The translations under genes and the position numbers were made by a program. A DNA stretch of 64,000 bases from Acidobacteriota bacterium (GTDB lineage Bacteria; Acidobacteriota; Thermoanaerobaculia; UBA5066), in NCBI GenBank assembly GCA_029781975.1, contig JAKOVQ010000016.1, positions 248,001 through 312,000 on the forward strand, given 5' to 3'. This document shows, piece after piece, positions 16,122-25,899 of the stretch (position 1 is the first letter of the stretch; every line of letters starts with the position of its first letter). The notes beneath the pieces were generated by a model that had not been told where the DNA came from, did no database searches, and saw nothing but the letters and a program-made list of their open reading frames with translations.

Positions 16122-18060
16122 CGGGCTTGCCGTCGGCCAGGACGCGGACCAGCTCGTCGTGGAAGAAGTCGGTCCCCTGGCGGACCGACTCGGGCGTCCT
16201 CTCGACGAAGAGCTGGCGGCTCCTCTCGATGTCGTCCTTCAGCCGCTGGTAGAGGTCTCCCGCGGCCCGTCCCTCCTGGACCTTCCGCTCGTTGTAGAGC
16301 TTGATCTCCGAGACGAGGAGCCGGGCGAGCCGCCTGGCGTCCTCGACGGCCCGCTGAGGGTCGTCGGCGGAACGGAAGCCCCGTCCCCCCCGCGGGACGA
16401 AGCCGGCGGGCGGCGCGATGGGGGTAGCCGGGCCGCCGGACGACAGGTCCGGAGGAGGCGGGGTGGTGACGGTCCCGACGGGAGTCGGCGGCGCCACCGG
16501 TCGCGGCGGCGGCAGGGGGGCGGGCGCCGGGGAGGGGGTCGGCAGGTCGGCCATCCCCCCACCCGCCGGCGAGCTCTTCAGCTGCTCGAACGCCAGGGTC
16601 AGGTCTCCGCGCGACGTGGGAGGCGGGCTCGGGGGAGGAGTGGCGCGGACCGGGGGAGGCGTCGGCTGATAGGGGCGCGGCGTCTGCCCGAGGAGGTCCG
16701 GGCTCGAGGCCAGGGGATCCAGCTTCCGCCGCGCGGCGCTGGAGGCCGACTCCTCGAGGGCCCGGAGCGCCTCTCCGGCGTCGGTCATCTTGCGGCGGAC
16801 GCGCGCGGAGACGTCCTGGGAGTCGAGAGGGCTCCGACCGCCCGCGAGCTCCGCCTGCGAGGAGGGCCCGGCCGCAGGAGCCGGAACGCCTCCCGGGAAA
16901 GAGACCGGCGGGCTCGTCCGCTGCGGCTCGGGTGCGTGGAAGGCGGGTGGCGGCGGCGGGACCGGCCAGGAGGGGGTGACGGCCGAGAACGACGGCGGGG
17001 GCGGCGGGGGTGCCTGCGGGGGAGGCGGCGGAGGAGGCTGCGGCGCGGGCGGAGCAGCCGGCTCCTCCTGGATCGCGGCCACCGCGATCGTCCGTCCGGG
17101 CTCCGAAGGCGGCGGAGCGGGCGCCGCCGGGGCGGCGGCGGGCGCGGGCGGCTCCTCGCCGGCTGCACGAGCCCCGCGGGCCTCACGGGCCGCGAGCGCT
17201 GCAGCGGCCTGCTCCTGGGCCGGGGTGCGGAAGACCGGGTACGCCTCCCCGCGCGGCGTCAGCGCCGGCGAAGGGATCTTCTTGCGTGCGGCGAGGAGGT
17301 CGACGGTCAGGCCGGTCAGGAACGTCAGGACCTCGAGGGCGGCCTCGTTGAGCCGTCCCTCCTCGCCCGGGAGCTCGTCCGCCACGAGGAGACCGGAGAG
17401 GCGGTCGCGGATCACCATCGGGACGAGGAACGTCCGGGCAGGAGCCTGGCCGCCGGCGGCGCGGCGGAGCGGGCTCTCCTCGTCGGGTGGCGCCGCCAGC
17501 AGGCTCCGCTCCGCCTTGATGGCCGCGGCGAGGAAGGGGTCCTCGGAGCTCCCGAGGTCGATCGCCTTGACGACGTCGTCGCGCCCGCCGGAGGCGTCGA
17601 AGCCCATCGCCTTCCAGCCGGTGATCCGGTCGCCGCGCAGGACGAGGAGCGCGACGCGCGACGAGTGGACCAGGGCCTCGGCGAGGAAGCGCGTCAGGAC
17701 GTCCACCTGCGAGCGGGCCGACTCGATCGCCGAGAGCGACCCTTTCACCAGGGTCCAGTCGGCGGTCCCGGCACCGGGGACCGGCACCTCCACCCGCTCG
17801 ACCACCTTCTCGACGACCCGCTCGACGACCTTCTCCGGCGGCAGCGGCGGGGGGAGGGCGTCCTCGAGGAGCATCGCCATGATGTCCTCGGGGAAAAGCG
17901 GCTTGGCCTGAGCGGGGATCTTCTCGCCCATCGCCGTCAGGAGGCTGACGACGTCGGCGCGGGTGTCGGCGAGCGCGGACTTCCAGGAGGCGAGATGGTC
18001 CTCCAGGTGCGTCGAGAGCGATTCGATGAACCGACGGGTGACGACGGGGTCGACCGGCAT
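16099..18060 (-). CDS. GAF-like domain protein with long proline-rich linker, function unknown
   Basis: The 653-residue protein has three parts. Residues 1-95 are helical (THLEDHLASWKSALADTRAD) and end in a valine/glutamate repeat (VVERVVEKVVERVEV). Residues about 98-265 look like a GAF domain (VDVLTRFLAEALVHSSRVALLVLRGDR, FLVPMVIRDRLSGLLVADE). A disordered Pro/Ala-rich stretch of some 300 residues follows, then a charged C-terminal helix bundle (ARRLARLLVSEIKLYNERKV, 570-640). That helix pattern recurs in other high-GC bacteria from general memory. The gene precedes a lytic transglycosylase and overlaps it by 23 nt, hinting at an envelope link. No enzymatic motif is seen. A consensus TATAAT lies 41 nt upstream, with GGAGG as ribosome-binding site. 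Confidence 0.75.
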   Translation of the reverse strand: MPVDPVVTRRFIESLSTHLEDHLASWKSALADTRADVVSLLTAMGEKIPAQAKPLFPEDIMAMLLEDALPPPLPPEKVVERVVEKVVERVEVPVPGAGTADWTLVKGSLSAIESARSQVDVLTRFLAEALVHSSRVALLVLRGDRITGWKAMGFDASGGRDDVVKAIDLGSSEDPFLAAAIKAERSLLAAPPDEESPLRRAAGGQAPARTFLVPMVIRDRLSGLLVADELPGEEGRLNEAALEVLTFLTGLTVDLLAARKKIPSPALTPRGEAYPVFRTPAQEQAAAALAAREARGARAAGEEPPAPAAAPAAPAPPPSEPGRTIAVAAIQEEPAAPPAPQPPPPPPPQAPPPPPPSFSAVTPSWPVPPPPPAFHAPEPQRTSPPVSFPGGVPAPAAGPSSQAELAGGRSPLDSQDVSARVRRKMTDAGEALRALEESASSAARRKLDPLASSPDLLGQTPRPYQPTPPPVRATPPPSPPPTSRGDLTLAFEQLKSSPAGGGMADLPTPSPAPAPLPPPRPVAPPTPVGTVTTPPPPDLSSGGPATPIAPPAGFVPRGGRGFRSADDPQRAVEDARRLARLLVSEIKLYNERKVQEGRAAGDLYQRLKDDIERSRQLFVERTPESVRQGTDFFHDELVRVLADGKPDALGPMP

Positions 18061-18101
18061 GATTTCCGCGCCTCCCTTTCCTTCCCGGGCCGTGGATGGC
18101 G

Positions 18102-18107
18102 ATTATA
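18102..18107 (-). promoter_or_regulatory. -10 TATAAT of the GAF/proline-rich gene
   Basis: On the minus strand TATAAT (exact consensus) lies 41 nt before the ATG at 18060; GGAGG precedes the start. No good -35 at 17 bp is seen. Confidence 0.5.
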
Positions 18108-18135
18108 GAGCGGCGGGGAGGACCACCGCCGGCGG

Positions 18136-18164
18136 TTGACGGATCCGGGACGGGTCCTTAAACT
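18136..18164 (+). promoter_or_regulatory. Promoter of rpsU-mutS2-dnaG-rpoD
   Basis: TTGACG (18136-18141), 17-bp spacer, TAAACT (18159-18164). This is one of the best sigma-70 promoters in the window. Transcription would start near 18171, about 60 nt before rpsU. Confidence 0.65.
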
Positions 18165-18229
18165 CCACAGTTCGCCTCGGCCCGGCATCCCGCCGGGTCA
18201 CTCCGGGCTCGAAAGGGGGGACGCCGGAA

Positions 18230-18436
18230 GTGCCGCTCATCCACGTCAAGGAGGACGAGTCGTTCGAGAACGCGCTGCGCCGGTTCAAGCGCAAGTGCGA
18301 GAAGTCGGGGATCCTCTCCGAGCTCAAGAAACGGCAGCACTACGAGAAGCCCTCCGCCAAGCGCAAGCGCAAGCTGATCGCCGCGCGCAAGAAGATGCTC
18401 CGGAAGCTGGCCGAGGAGAGGCGGGCGGGAGTCTAA
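18230..18436 (+). CDS. rpsU: 30S ribosomal protein S21
   Basis: The 68-residue, very basic protein begins [20 protein letters not shown] and continues with [15 protein letters not shown], the S21 signature. S21 sits near the 3' end of 16S rRNA and aids initiation. The GTG start at 18230 puts the protein at normal length. It is the first gene of the macromolecular synthesis operon (rpsU, mutS2, dnaG, rpoD) and has the operon's promoter. Confidence 0.96.
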   Translation: MPLIHVKEDESFENALRRFKRKCEKSGILSELKKRQHYEKPSAKRKRKLIAARKKMLRKLAEERRAGV

Positions 18437-18450
18437 CGCCCGCACGCTCG

Positions 18451-20841
18451 ATGCGTCACCAGGAGCTGGACTGGCCCGGCGTGCTTCGGCTCGCCGGGCG
18501 TTTTTGTTCGACCGGGCGGGGACGGGACCGGATCCTCTCGGCGCTCCCCTCCCCCGACCCCGCCGAGGTTCTGAGGCGGGCGGCCCTCACGCGCGACCTC
18601 GTGGAGCGGAGCGGGCACCGTCCCGCCGCGCCCCTCGGGGGCCTCGACGAGGCGGCGCCCCTCCTCCCCCGCCTGGGCGCCCCGGGCCGCGCCCTCCCCC
18701 CGGAGGACCTCCTCGACCTCTTCGTCCTGGTCGAGCGCTCCGAGGAGGTCCGGGCGATGGTCCCCGTCGAGGGGCTCGAGCTCCCCGCCCTCACGTCCCT
18801 CCTCGCCCCGCTCCCCGACCTCTCCGACCTCCTCGCCGAGCGGGACGTCGTCTTCGAGCCCGACGGGAGGATCCGCGACACCGCCTCGGCGCGCCTCGCC
18901 TCGATCCGGGCCGCGATCGTGAGGGTCCGGCGCGACGTGGTCCGGCGCCTCGAGGAGTACGTGAGGGCCCGGCCGGACGCCTTCGCCGACGCCTACGTCA
19001 CCGAGAAGGGGGGGCGCTACTGCCTCCCGGTCCGGTCGGATAGGAGGGAGAGCGTCCCGGGGATCGTCCACGAGAAGTCGGGCTCCGGGCAGACCCTCTT
19101 CGTCGAGCCGCTCGCGCTCGTCGAGGCGAACAACGCCCTCGCCGAGGCGCTCGAGGAGGAGCGGGAGGAGATCCACCGGATCCTCCTGGCGCTCACCTCC
19201 CGCTTCTCCTCCCGGAAGGCCGAGCTCTCCTTCGCGGTCGAGGTCCTGACGGAGCTCGACGCCTACCAGGCGCGCGCGGAGCTGGCGCGCCGGTCGGAGG
19301 CGACCTTCCCCTCCTTCGGCGACGCGCTGGTCCTCCGCGGGGCGCGGCACCCGCTCCTCGACCGGCGGCTGGCGCCGCTCCGCGAGGAGGTCTTCGGCGA
19401 GCGCCCCGAGGAGCGGACGGGCGACGCGGTCCCCCTCGACATCGCTCTCTCGGGGCCGCGGCGGATGCTGGTCCTCTCGGGGCCGAACGCCGGGGGGAAG
19501 ACCGTGGCCCTGAAGACGGTCGGCCTCTTTGCGCTCCTCGCCCAGTCGGGCTTCGCCCTCCCCGCCGCCGAGGGGACCGAGCTCCCGGTCTTCGACGACG
19601 TCCGCGTCGTCGCCGGGGACGCGCAGGACCTCCTGGGCGACCTCTCCTCCTTCGCCGCGACGATGACCCGGACCGCGGCGGTCCTCGACGCCGCGACCGA
19701 GCGGACCCTCGTCCTCCTCGACGAGCTGGGGAGCGGCACCGACCCGGACGAGGGGGGAGCCCTCGCGGTCGCCGTCCTCGAGGAGGAGCTCCGGCGGGGA
19801 GGCTTCGCGGTCGCCACGACGCACCTCTCCTCCGTCAAGGAGTGGGCCTACGGCCGCGACGACGTCCTCGCGGCCGCGATGGAGTTCGACGAGGCCGCCG
19901 GCCGCCCGACGTTCCAGGTGAGGCCGGGGGCGACGGGGCGATCGCGTGCGCTCGCCCTCGCGCGCCGCGCGGGCCTGCCGGAGCGCGTCGTGGAGGCGGC
20001 CCGCGCGCGGCTCGGCTCGGGGTGGGCCGCGGCCGACGCGGCGCTCGAGAGGCTCGAGACGGAGGCGCGCGCCGCGCGCGAGGAGGCGGAGCGCCTCCGG
20101 GAGGAGCGGGCGGCCCTCGGGGCGGTCCGGGACGCGGCCCAGCGCGAGCGCGAGGCCCTCGCCGCCGAACGGGCGCGGCACCGCGAGAAGGCGCGCCTCG
20201 AGGTGGATCGCGCGCTCCAGGCCCTCCGCGAGAGGACGCGCCGCGAGCTCGACAGGATTCGCGACGAGGCGCGCGCCGGCCGCGCCGTCGCCCGCGGGGC
20301 GCTGACCACGGTGGTGCAGGCGGCCCGCCAGGAGGCGGACGCGGTCCTCGGCGGGGACGAGGGCTCCGCTCCCGCCCTCCCGCTCCAGGTCGGAGGGCGC
20401 GTCCGGGTCACCCCGTTCGGGACCACCGGGAAGCTCCTGGCGCTCGACGAGGCGCGGGGCCACGCCGAGGTCGAGGTGGGGGGGAAGCGGATGCGCGTCG
20501 CGGCGGCGGACCTCCGCGGGCTCGACGAGGCCGGCCGGCCGGCGTCCCCGCGCGGGACCTCCGCGAAGGTCTCCGCTCCCCCGGCGCCGGTGTCGGCCCG
20601 GGCCGAGATCGTCCTGATCGGCCTCAGGGTCGATGCGGCGCTCCCCGAGCTCGAGAAGGCGATCAACGACGCCCTCCTCTCGGGAAAGGGGAGCCTCCGG
20701 GTCGTCCACGGCTTCGGGACGGGCCGGCTCGCGGCGGCGGTCCGCGAGTTCCTCGCCGAGCACCCCGGCGTCTCGGGCCATCGCCCCGGGGACGCCTCCG
20801 AGGGGGGCGACGCCGCCACCATCGCCGAGCTCGCGGAGTAG
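18451..20841 (+). CDS. mutS2: MutS2 (Smr-domain MutS homologue)
   Basis: The 796-residue protein has the MutS core and ATPase: Walker A GPNAGGKT near residue 344, Walker B LVLLDELGSGTDPDEGG, and ATTHLSSVKEW. A long charged coiled coil follows (about 510-620), then a C-terminal Smr domain with HGFGTGRLAAAVREFL. The usual DLRG of Smr is replaced by LIGLRVDAAL, which may affect nuclease activity. MutS2 acts on collided ribosomes or recombination intermediates, not in mismatch repair. I chose the ATG at 18451, the first good start after rpsU. It sits between rpsU and dnaG, 6 nt before dnaG, an unusual insertion in this operon. Confidence 0.9.
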   Translation: MRHQELDWPGVLRLAGRFCSTGRGRDRILSALPSPDPAEVLRRAALTRDLVERSGHRPAAPLGGLDEAAPLLPRLGAPGRALPPEDLLDLFVLVERSEEVRAMVPVEGLELPALTSLLAPLPDLSDLLAERDVVFEPDGRIRDTASARLASIRAAIVRVRRDVVRRLEEYVRARPDAFADAYVTEKGGRYCLPVRSDRRESVPGIVHEKSGSGQTLFVEPLALVEANNALAEALEEEREEIHRILLALTSRFSSRKAELSFAVEVLTELDAYQARAELARRSEATFPSFGDALVLRGARHPLLDRRLAPLREEVFGERPEERTGDAVPLDIALSGPRRMLVLSGPNAGGKTVALKTVGLFALLAQSGFALPAAEGTELPVFDDVRVVAGDAQDLLGDLSSFAATMTRTAAVLDAATERTLVLLDELGSGTDPDEGGALAVAVLEEELRRGGFAVATTHLSSVKEWAYGRDDVLAAAMEFDEAAGRPTFQVRPGATGRSRALALARRAGLPERVVEAARARLGSGWAAADAALERLETEARAAREEAERLREERAALGAVRDAAQREREALAAERARHREKARLEVDRALQALRERTRRELDRIRDEARAGRAVARGALTTVVQAARQEADAVLGGDEGSAPALPLQVGGRVRVTPFGTTGKLLALDEARGHAEVEVGGKRMRVAAADLRGLDEAGRPASPRGTSAKVSAPPAPVSARAEIVLIGLRVDAALPELEKAINDALLSGKGSLRVVHGFGTGRLAAAVREFLAEHPGVSGHRPGDASEGGDAATIAELAE

Positions 20842-20847
20842 CGCGAC

Positions 20848-22662
20848 GTGGAGGGCGGCTACGAGATCACCGACGACCTGAAGCGCGACGTCCTCGCGGC
20901 CACCGACCTCGTCTCGCTCGTCGGGGCGACCACCGCGCTGAAGAAGACGGGGGCCTCCTGGAAGGGGCTCTGCCCCTTCCACGGGGAGAAGACCCCGTCC
21001 TTCCACGTCCACCCGGAGAAGGGGTTCTACTTCTGCTTCGGCTGCGGGGCGAAGGGGGACGCGATCACCTTTGTCCGCGAGACCGAGCGGCTCGACTTCC
21101 CGGAGGCGGTGGCCTACCTCGCCCGGCGCGCCGGGATCCCCCTCCCCGCGAGGCGCAGCGGGACGCGCGCGGACCGCTCGCGCGACGGCCGGGCCGCCGA
21201 GGCCCTCGCCGCCGCGGCCCGGTTCTTCCGGGAGCAGCTCGCGCGCCACCCGGTGGCGCGCGGGCTCCTCGAGCGGCGCGGCATCCCGGCCGACGAGGCG
21301 GCCGGCTACGGGTTCGGCGCCGCCCCCGACTCGTGGGACGCCCTCATGCGCTCCCTCTCGGGCTCCTTCGCGGAGGAGGCGCTCCTCGAGGCGGGGCTCC
21401 TCCAGAGGAACCCCGAGACGGGACGGGTCTACGACCGGTTCCGCAACCGGCTCACGATCGAGATCCGCGACGCGAGGGGCGAGGTCCTCGGCTTCGGGGC
21501 CCGCGCCCTCGGGGACGACAATCCGAAGTACCTCAACACGCCGGAAACCTCACGCTTCTCGAAAGGGAGGCTCCTCTACGGGCTCGACCGCGCCCGCGAG
21601 GCGATCCGGAAGACCGAGACCGCCGTCCTCGTGGAGGGTTACTTCGACCGGATCGCCCTCGAGCGCGCCGGCATCGCGGGCGCCGTGGCATCGATGGGAA
21701 CCGCGCTCACCCCCGCCCAGGCCGACCTCCTCGCCCGGCACGCGCCTGCCGTCGTCGTGGCGTACGACGGCGACCCCCCCGGGCAGGCCGCGAGCCGCAA
21801 GGCCTTCCCGCTCCTCCTCGAGCGGGGGGTGAAGGTGCGCCACCTCCTCCTCCCCGACGGCCACGACCCCGACTCGTTCCTCGCGGCGCACGGGGGGGAG
21901 GCGCTGGCGGCGGCGGTCGAGGGGGCGCCGTCCCTCCTGGACGCGCTCCTCTCCGGGATCCCCCGGGAGGCGTCCGACCCGGAAGGCAGGGCGGAGAAGA
22001 TCCGCGAGGCGGCGGAGATCCTCCGGGCGGCGCCCGACCGGGTCCTCCGGTACGAGCTCCTGTCGGGCCTCGCCCGCGGCGCCGCGATCCCGCTCGGGAC
22101 CCTCATCGACCGGGGCGAGACGCGGTCCCGCCCGGTCCGCGCCCTTCGCGAGGAGCCGCCGCAGGCGCTCACCGGCGCCGAGGAAGCGGCGGTCACGGAG
22201 ATCCTCGCCCTCTGGCCGGCGAGCGCGTCCGTCGTGGGGAGGGTGCCCGAGGGACTCTTCACCCACCCCGACGCCCGGGCGGTCGTCGAGGCGGTCCGTG
22301 GCCTCGACCCCGGGGCGCCAACCCTTGATTTTTCTGAACTTGCGTCCCATCTTGGGGACGGCGCGGGGCAGCTGGCGGCGCGGCTCCTCCTCGGGGAGCC
22401 GACGAGCCCAGATGGTTCCGCCGAGGGGCCTTCACTGGAGCGGCTATATAAGCTGTTGCTCCGCCTGAACATACGACGCCTAGAGGAGACCAGAAAGGAT
22501 TTGCAGCCCCGGATTGAGGCCGCTTTGGCCGAGGGGAGCCCGGACGAGGTGTCGCGCCTCCTGGGAGAGAAGAAGCGACTTTCCGACGAGATCCGCCGGC
22601 TCCAACGGGATTCCAGGTTTCGCAGGACGCGGACTCGCACCAGCGAGCCCGATGGGGAGTAA
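20848..22662 (+). CDS. dnaG: DNA primase DnaG
   Basis: The 604-residue primase begins with a CHC2 zinc-binding domain ([23 protein letters not shown]). The catalytic core has the Toprim segment [16 protein letters not shown] and [17 protein letters not shown] with the metal-binding acidic residues. A C-terminal region (about 430-604) would bind DnaB helicase. It makes RNA primers at the replication fork. GTG start, 6 nt after mutS2 and 5 nt before rpoD, so all three are cotranscribed. The base composition drops noticeably near 22320-22520, inside the C-terminal region. Confidence 0.96.
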   Translation: MEGGYEITDDLKRDVLAATDLVSLVGATTALKKTGASWKGLCPFHGEKTPSFHVHPEKGFYFCFGCGAKGDAITFVRETERLDFPEAVAYLARRAGIPLPARRSGTRADRSRDGRAAEALAAAARFFREQLARHPVARGLLERRGIPADEAAGYGFGAAPDSWDALMRSLSGSFAEEALLEAGLLQRNPETGRVYDRFRNRLTIEIRDARGEVLGFGARALGDDNPKYLNTPETSRFSKGRLLYGLDRAREAIRKTETAVLVEGYFDRIALERAGIAGAVASMGTALTPAQADLLARHAPAVVVAYDGDPPGQAASRKAFPLLLERGVKVRHLLLPDGHDPDSFLAAHGGEALAAAVEGAPSLLDALLSGIPREASDPEGRAEKIREAAEILRAAPDRVLRYELLSGLARGAAIPLGTLIDRGETRSRPVRALREEPPQALTGAEEAAVTEILALWPASASVVGRVPEGLFTHPDARAVVEAVRGLDPGAPTLDFSELASHLGDGAGQLAARLLLGEPTSPDGSAEGPSLERLYKLLLRLNIRRLEETRKDLQPRIEAALAEGSPDEVSRLLGEKKRLSDEIRRLQRDSRFRRTRTRTSEPDGE

Positions 22663-22667
22663 TTCGA

Positions 22668-24404
22668 GTGACGGTTGAAGAACGGCATCCAGAGCTCCGG
22701 GCGCTGATCGCTCTCGGGAAGGAGAGGGGCTACCTCCTCTACGACGAGATCTACGGGGCCCTTCCCGAGGACGTGACCAACGCGCCGGAGGAGCTCGACG
22801 AGATCTACATCCGGCTCGGCGACTACGGAATCGAGGTCGTCGACGTCCCGGAGAAGGCCACCGGCAAGAAGGTGGGGATCGTCCCGCCCCCGGCCGAGGC
22901 CGTCGCCCTGCCGGACCTCTCGACCGTCGAGAAGACGAACGACCCGGTCCGGATGTACCTGCGCGAGATGGGGACGGTGAAGCTCCTCGACCGCGAGGGA
23001 GAGGTGGAGATCGCCCGCCGGATCGAGCACGGCGAGGCGCGCATCTACCAGGCCCTGTCGACCAACCGGATCGTCCTGAGCGAGATCCTGAAGATCGTCG
23101 AGGCGGCCAAGAAGGACAAGAACGTGGCCCGCGGCTTCCTAGAGTTCGCGGCGGCCGCCCTGGAGGACTCGGAGGAGGTCGACCCGAGGACCGCGAAGCG
23201 GATCGAGGAGGTCCTCGCCCACTTCAAGAAGATCGCCAAGCTCGACGCCGACCTCAGGAAGCTCCTCGAGAAGAAGAAGGCGGCCAAGGCGAAGAAGGCC
23301 GCGGCCAAGCCCGCCCGCCCCTCGAAGACGGCCAAGCCCGTCCGCGCGGTCCCGGTCGTCGACCCGACGATCGACCGCCGCATCTCCGAGATCGCGCGCC
23401 TCATCCACGCCATCGACTTCACCCCGGCGACCCTGCAGAGGATGATCAACATCCTCAAGGACATCGACCGGCAGTTCGCGATGCCCGAGGCGACGATCCG
23501 CCAGGACCTCGCGAACCTGAAGAAGGAGAAGAACGAGGTCCGCCGCGACTTCTACAAGCGCCGCGTCTCCAAGTACCGGCAGATGCTGAAGGAGCTGGAG
23601 GAGAAGTACGGCGTCTCCCACGAGGAGATCCGGAAGACCCTCCGGCAGATCCGCGACGGGGAGGAGGAGGCCGATCAGGCCAAGCAGGAGCTGATCGTCG
23701 CCAACCTGCGCCTCGTCGTCTCCATCGCCAAGAAGTACACCAACCGCGGGCTCCAGTTCCTCGACCTGATCCAGGAGGGGAACATCGGCCTGATGAAGGC
23801 CGTCGAGAAGTTCGAGTACCGCCGCGGGTACAAGTTCTCCACGTACGCCACCTGGTGGATCCGGCAGGCGATCACGCGCGCGATCGCGGACCAGGCCCGG
23901 ACCATCCGGATCCCGGTCCACATGATCGAGACGATCAACAAGCTGACCCGCACCCAGCGCTCCCTCGTCCAGGAGCTCGGCCGCGAGCCGACCGCCGAGG
24001 AGATCGCCAGGCGGATGGACATGCCGGCCTCGAAGGTCCGGAAGATCATGAAGATCGCGCAGGAGCCGATCTCCCTCGAGACCCCGATCGGGGAGGAGGA
24101 GGACAGCCACCTGGGCGACTTCATCGAGGACCGCAACGTCGTCTCGCCGATCGACGCCGTCATCATCGCCAACCTCCGCGACCAGACGCGCCGGACGCTC
24201 AAGACGCTCACCCCGCGCGAGGAGCAGGTCCTGCGGATGCGGTTCGGCGTCGGCGACGGGGCCGAGCACACCCTGGAAGAGGTGGGCAAGAGCTTCAACG
24301 TGACGCGGGAGAGGATCCGGCAGATCGAGTCGAAGGCCCTCCGGAAGCTCCGCCACCCCTCCCGCGCCAAGCGCCTCCGTCCCTTCGTGGACGTGAGCGT
24401 CTGA
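22668..24404 (+). CDS. rpoD: RNA polymerase primary sigma factor RpoD
   Basis: The 578-residue protein has region 1.1 at the N-terminus, region 1.2 ([21 protein letters not shown]), a lysine/alanine-rich non-conserved insert (about 200-240), region 2 with [29 protein letters not shown] and [12 protein letters not shown], region 3, and region 4 ending [18 protein letters not shown]-like ([20 protein letters not shown]). This is the housekeeping sigma factor. GTG start preceded by GGGGAG. It closes the rpsU-mutS2-dnaG-rpoD operon. Confidence 0.97.
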   Translation: MTVEERHPELRALIALGKERGYLLYDEIYGALPEDVTNAPEELDEIYIRLGDYGIEVVDVPEKATGKKVGIVPPPAEAVALPDLSTVEKTNDPVRMYLREMGTVKLLDREGEVEIARRIEHGEARIYQALSTNRIVLSEILKIVEAAKKDKNVARGFLEFAAAALEDSEEVDPRTAKRIEEVLAHFKKIAKLDADLRKLLEKKKAAKAKKAAAKPARPSKTAKPVRAVPVVDPTIDRRISEIARLIHAIDFTPATLQRMINILKDIDRQFAMPEATIRQDLANLKKEKNEVRRDFYKRRVSKYRQMLKELEEKYGVSHEEIRKTLRQIRDGEEEADQAKQELIVANLRLVVSIAKKYTNRGLQFLDLIQEGNIGLMKAVEKFEYRRGYKFSTYATWWIRQAITRAIADQARTIRIPVHMIETINKLTRTQRSLVQELGREPTAEEIARRMDMPASKVRKIMKIAQEPISLETPIGEEEDSHLGDFIEDRNVVSPIDAVIIANLRDQTRRTLKTLTPREEQVLRMRFGVGDGAEHTLEEVGKSFNVTRERIRQIESKALRKLRHPSRAKRLRPFVDVSV

Positions 24405-24476
24405 CCCCTTCCCGCTCCCCGGGCGCGTCCGGACGCTCCCTCCCGGGGGCGGCGGGGCGGGGCCCGTGCCGCGTGC

Positions 24477-24482
24477 TATCCT
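24477..24482 (+). promoter_or_regulatory. -10 element of the tRNA gene
   Basis: TATCCT ends 14 nt before the mature tRNA 5' end. Confidence 0.5.
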
Positions 24483-24496
24483 CCAGGCGGCTGAGT

Positions 24497-24569
24497 GGGT
24501 CCGTAGCTCAGCGGTCAGAGCCACCGGCTCATAACCGGCGGGTCCTCGGTTCGAATCCGAGCGGACCCA
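24497..24569 (+). tRNA. tRNA with CAU anticodon (tRNA-Met, or tRNA-Ile2)
   Basis: GGGTCCG (24497-24503) pairs with CGGACCC (24562-24568), discriminator A at 24569. The D-arm is GCTC...GAGC, the anticodon loop is CTCATAA with CAT as anticodon, and the T-arm is CTCGGTTCGAATCCGAG. The first anticodon-stem pair is an A-C mismatch. The encoded 3' end reads ACCG, so CCA is added later. CAU is shared by elongator tRNA-Met, initiator and lysidine-modified tRNA-Ile2; the A1 position and initiator features exclude the initiator (it has a G-C first pair), but Met and Ile2 remain open. Confidence 0.9.
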
Positions 24570-24616
24570 CCGGCGGCGGGAGAGCTTTCAGGAGTGCCAC
24601 GAAGCAAGGAACGAAC

Positions 24617-24642
24617 CCTCCGGCGCATCGAGGCGCCGGAGG
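24617..24642 (+). terminator. Hairpin after the tRNA
   Basis: CCTCCGGCGC (24617-24626) pairs perfectly with GCGCCGGAGG (24633-24642), 6-nt loop. No T-tract. Confidence 0.45.
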
Positions 24643-24655
24643 TCTATCCGAGACG

Positions 24656-24681
24656 GAACGGGCGCCGCTGAGCGCCCGTTC
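24656..24681 (+). terminator. Second hairpin before the zinc-ribbon coiled-coil gene
   Basis: GAACGGGCGC (24656-24665) pairs perfectly with GCGCCCGTTC (24672-24681), 6-nt loop, followed by GCCGTTTC. With the hairpin 14 nt upstream it makes a double stop after the tRNA, or a leader structure of the next gene. Confidence 0.5.
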
Positions 24682-24702
24682 GCCGTTTCAGGGAGGACCT
24701 CT

Positions 24703-25449
24703 TTGGTCGACAAGCCGTCGCTGAACCCGCTGGACCGCCTCTTCAAGATCCAGGAGCTGCTTTCCGAGGCCCGGTCGAAGGCCGAACGCCGGACCCGGGT
24801 CCCGGATCACCTCCAGCACGTCGAGGCCGCCTTCCAGGACGTCGTACGACGCCGCCAGGAGGCGGCGGCGAAGATCCAGAAGGCCGAGGCGCGGAAGCGA
24901 GTGCTCGACGGGGAGATCGCCGAGCTGAACGAGCAGGTGCAGAGGACCCAGGCCAAGCGCGGCGCGGTGAAGACGAACCGCGAGTACGGCGCCTTCCTCG
25001 ACGAGCTCGACCAGACGCAGCGGGCGATCCGCGAGCGCGAGGACGAGATCCTCCGCCTGGAGGAGGCGCTCCAGAGCGCCCACGCCGAGGCGGCGCCGCT
25101 CGAGGAGGGCTTCGCCGCCGAGCAGGCGAGCTACGACGAGCAGATGGGCGAGTGGCGCGCCGAGCAGGCGCGGCTCCTCGAGGAGGCGACCGCCGCCGAG
25201 CGGGCGGCCGCCGAGCTGAAGGTCGGGATCGACAAGCGGCTCCTCGTCCAGTTCGACCGGATCGCGAAGATGCGCGAGGGCCTCGCCATCGCCCGCGTCG
25301 TCATGGCCGGACCGCACCAGGCGGCCTGCTCGGCCTGCCACGTGAGGCTCCGCCCGCAGCTCCTCTCCGACCTCCGCCTCTCGCGCGAGATGGTCACCTG
25401 CGAGAGCTGCAAGCGGATCCTCTACTTCGACGCCGCGACGTCGGCATGA
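24703..25449 (+). CDS. Coiled-coil protein with C-terminal C4 zinc ribbon (DUF164/CT398 type)
   Basis: The 248-residue protein is a long alpha-helical hairpin (about residues 8-185, charged heptads such as LDGEIAELNEQVQR) followed by a zinc ribbon with CSACH and CESCKR. This matches the DUF164 / CT398 family, soluble proteins proposed to bind nucleic acids or secretion and sigma factor partners; the role is not settled. The start is TTG at 24703, supported by GGGAGG upstream and by the family's typical N-terminus. It is followed after 51 nt by RNase HI. Confidence 0.85.
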   Translation: MVDKPSLNPLDRLFKIQELLSEARSKAERRTRVPDHLQHVEAAFQDVVRRRQEAAAKIQKAEARKRVLDGEIAELNEQVQRTQAKRGAVKTNREYGAFLDELDQTQRAIREREDEILRLEEALQSAHAEAAPLEEGFAAEQASYDEQMGEWRAEQARLLEEATAAERAAAELKVGIDKRLLVQFDRIAKMREGLAIARVVMAGPHQAACSACHVRLRPQLLSDLRLSREMVTCESCKRILYFDAATSA

Positions 25450-25500
25450 CGGGGCCCGGCGCGCCGGGGCGCTTCCCCGCGACGGGCGCGTGACGAGCTC

Positions 25501-25899
25501 GTGACGGGCGCTCCGCTCGTCCTCTACGTCGACGGCGCCTCGCGCGGGAACCCCGGCCCGGCGGCCTGGGGTGTCTGGTCCCCCTCCGGCCTCGCGCTGA
25601 ACGGCGTCCTCGGGCGGACCACGAACAACGTCGCGGAGTGGACGGCGTTCGTCAGGGCGCTCGAGGCGGCGGCCGCGGCCGGGGCGACGGACGTCGAGAT
25701 CCGGGCCGACAGCGAGCTCGTCGTCAAGCAGTGGAGCGGCCTCTACAAGGTGAAGGCGCCCCACCTGGCGCGGTTCGTCGCCGAGGCCCGCCAGAAGGCG
25801 CGCGCCCTCGCCTCGCTCCGCGTCGTCCACGTCCCGCGCGAGGAGAACCGGGAGGCCGACCGCCTGGCCAACGAGGCGCTCGACCGGGGCGGGCGGTGA
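25501..25899 (+). CDS. rnhA: Ribonuclease HI family protein
   Basis: The 132-residue protein has the four catalytic acids of RNase HI: Asp11 (YVDGASRGNPG), Glu46 (NNVAEWTAF), Asp70 (RADSELVVKQ) and Asp120 (READRLANEAL). It would cut the RNA strand of RNA-DNA hybrids. It lacks the basic protrusion of the E. coli enzyme and resembles the shorter archaeal/Bacillus-like type. GTG start. Its stop overlaps the GTG of the next gene (GTGA), so translation is coupled. Confidence 0.9.
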   Translation: MTGAPLVLYVDGASRGNPGPAAWGVWSPSGLALNGVLGRTTNNVAEWTAFVRALEAAAAAGATDVEIRADSELVVKQWSGLYKVKAPHLARFVAEARQKARALASLRVVHVPREENREADRLANEALDRGGR

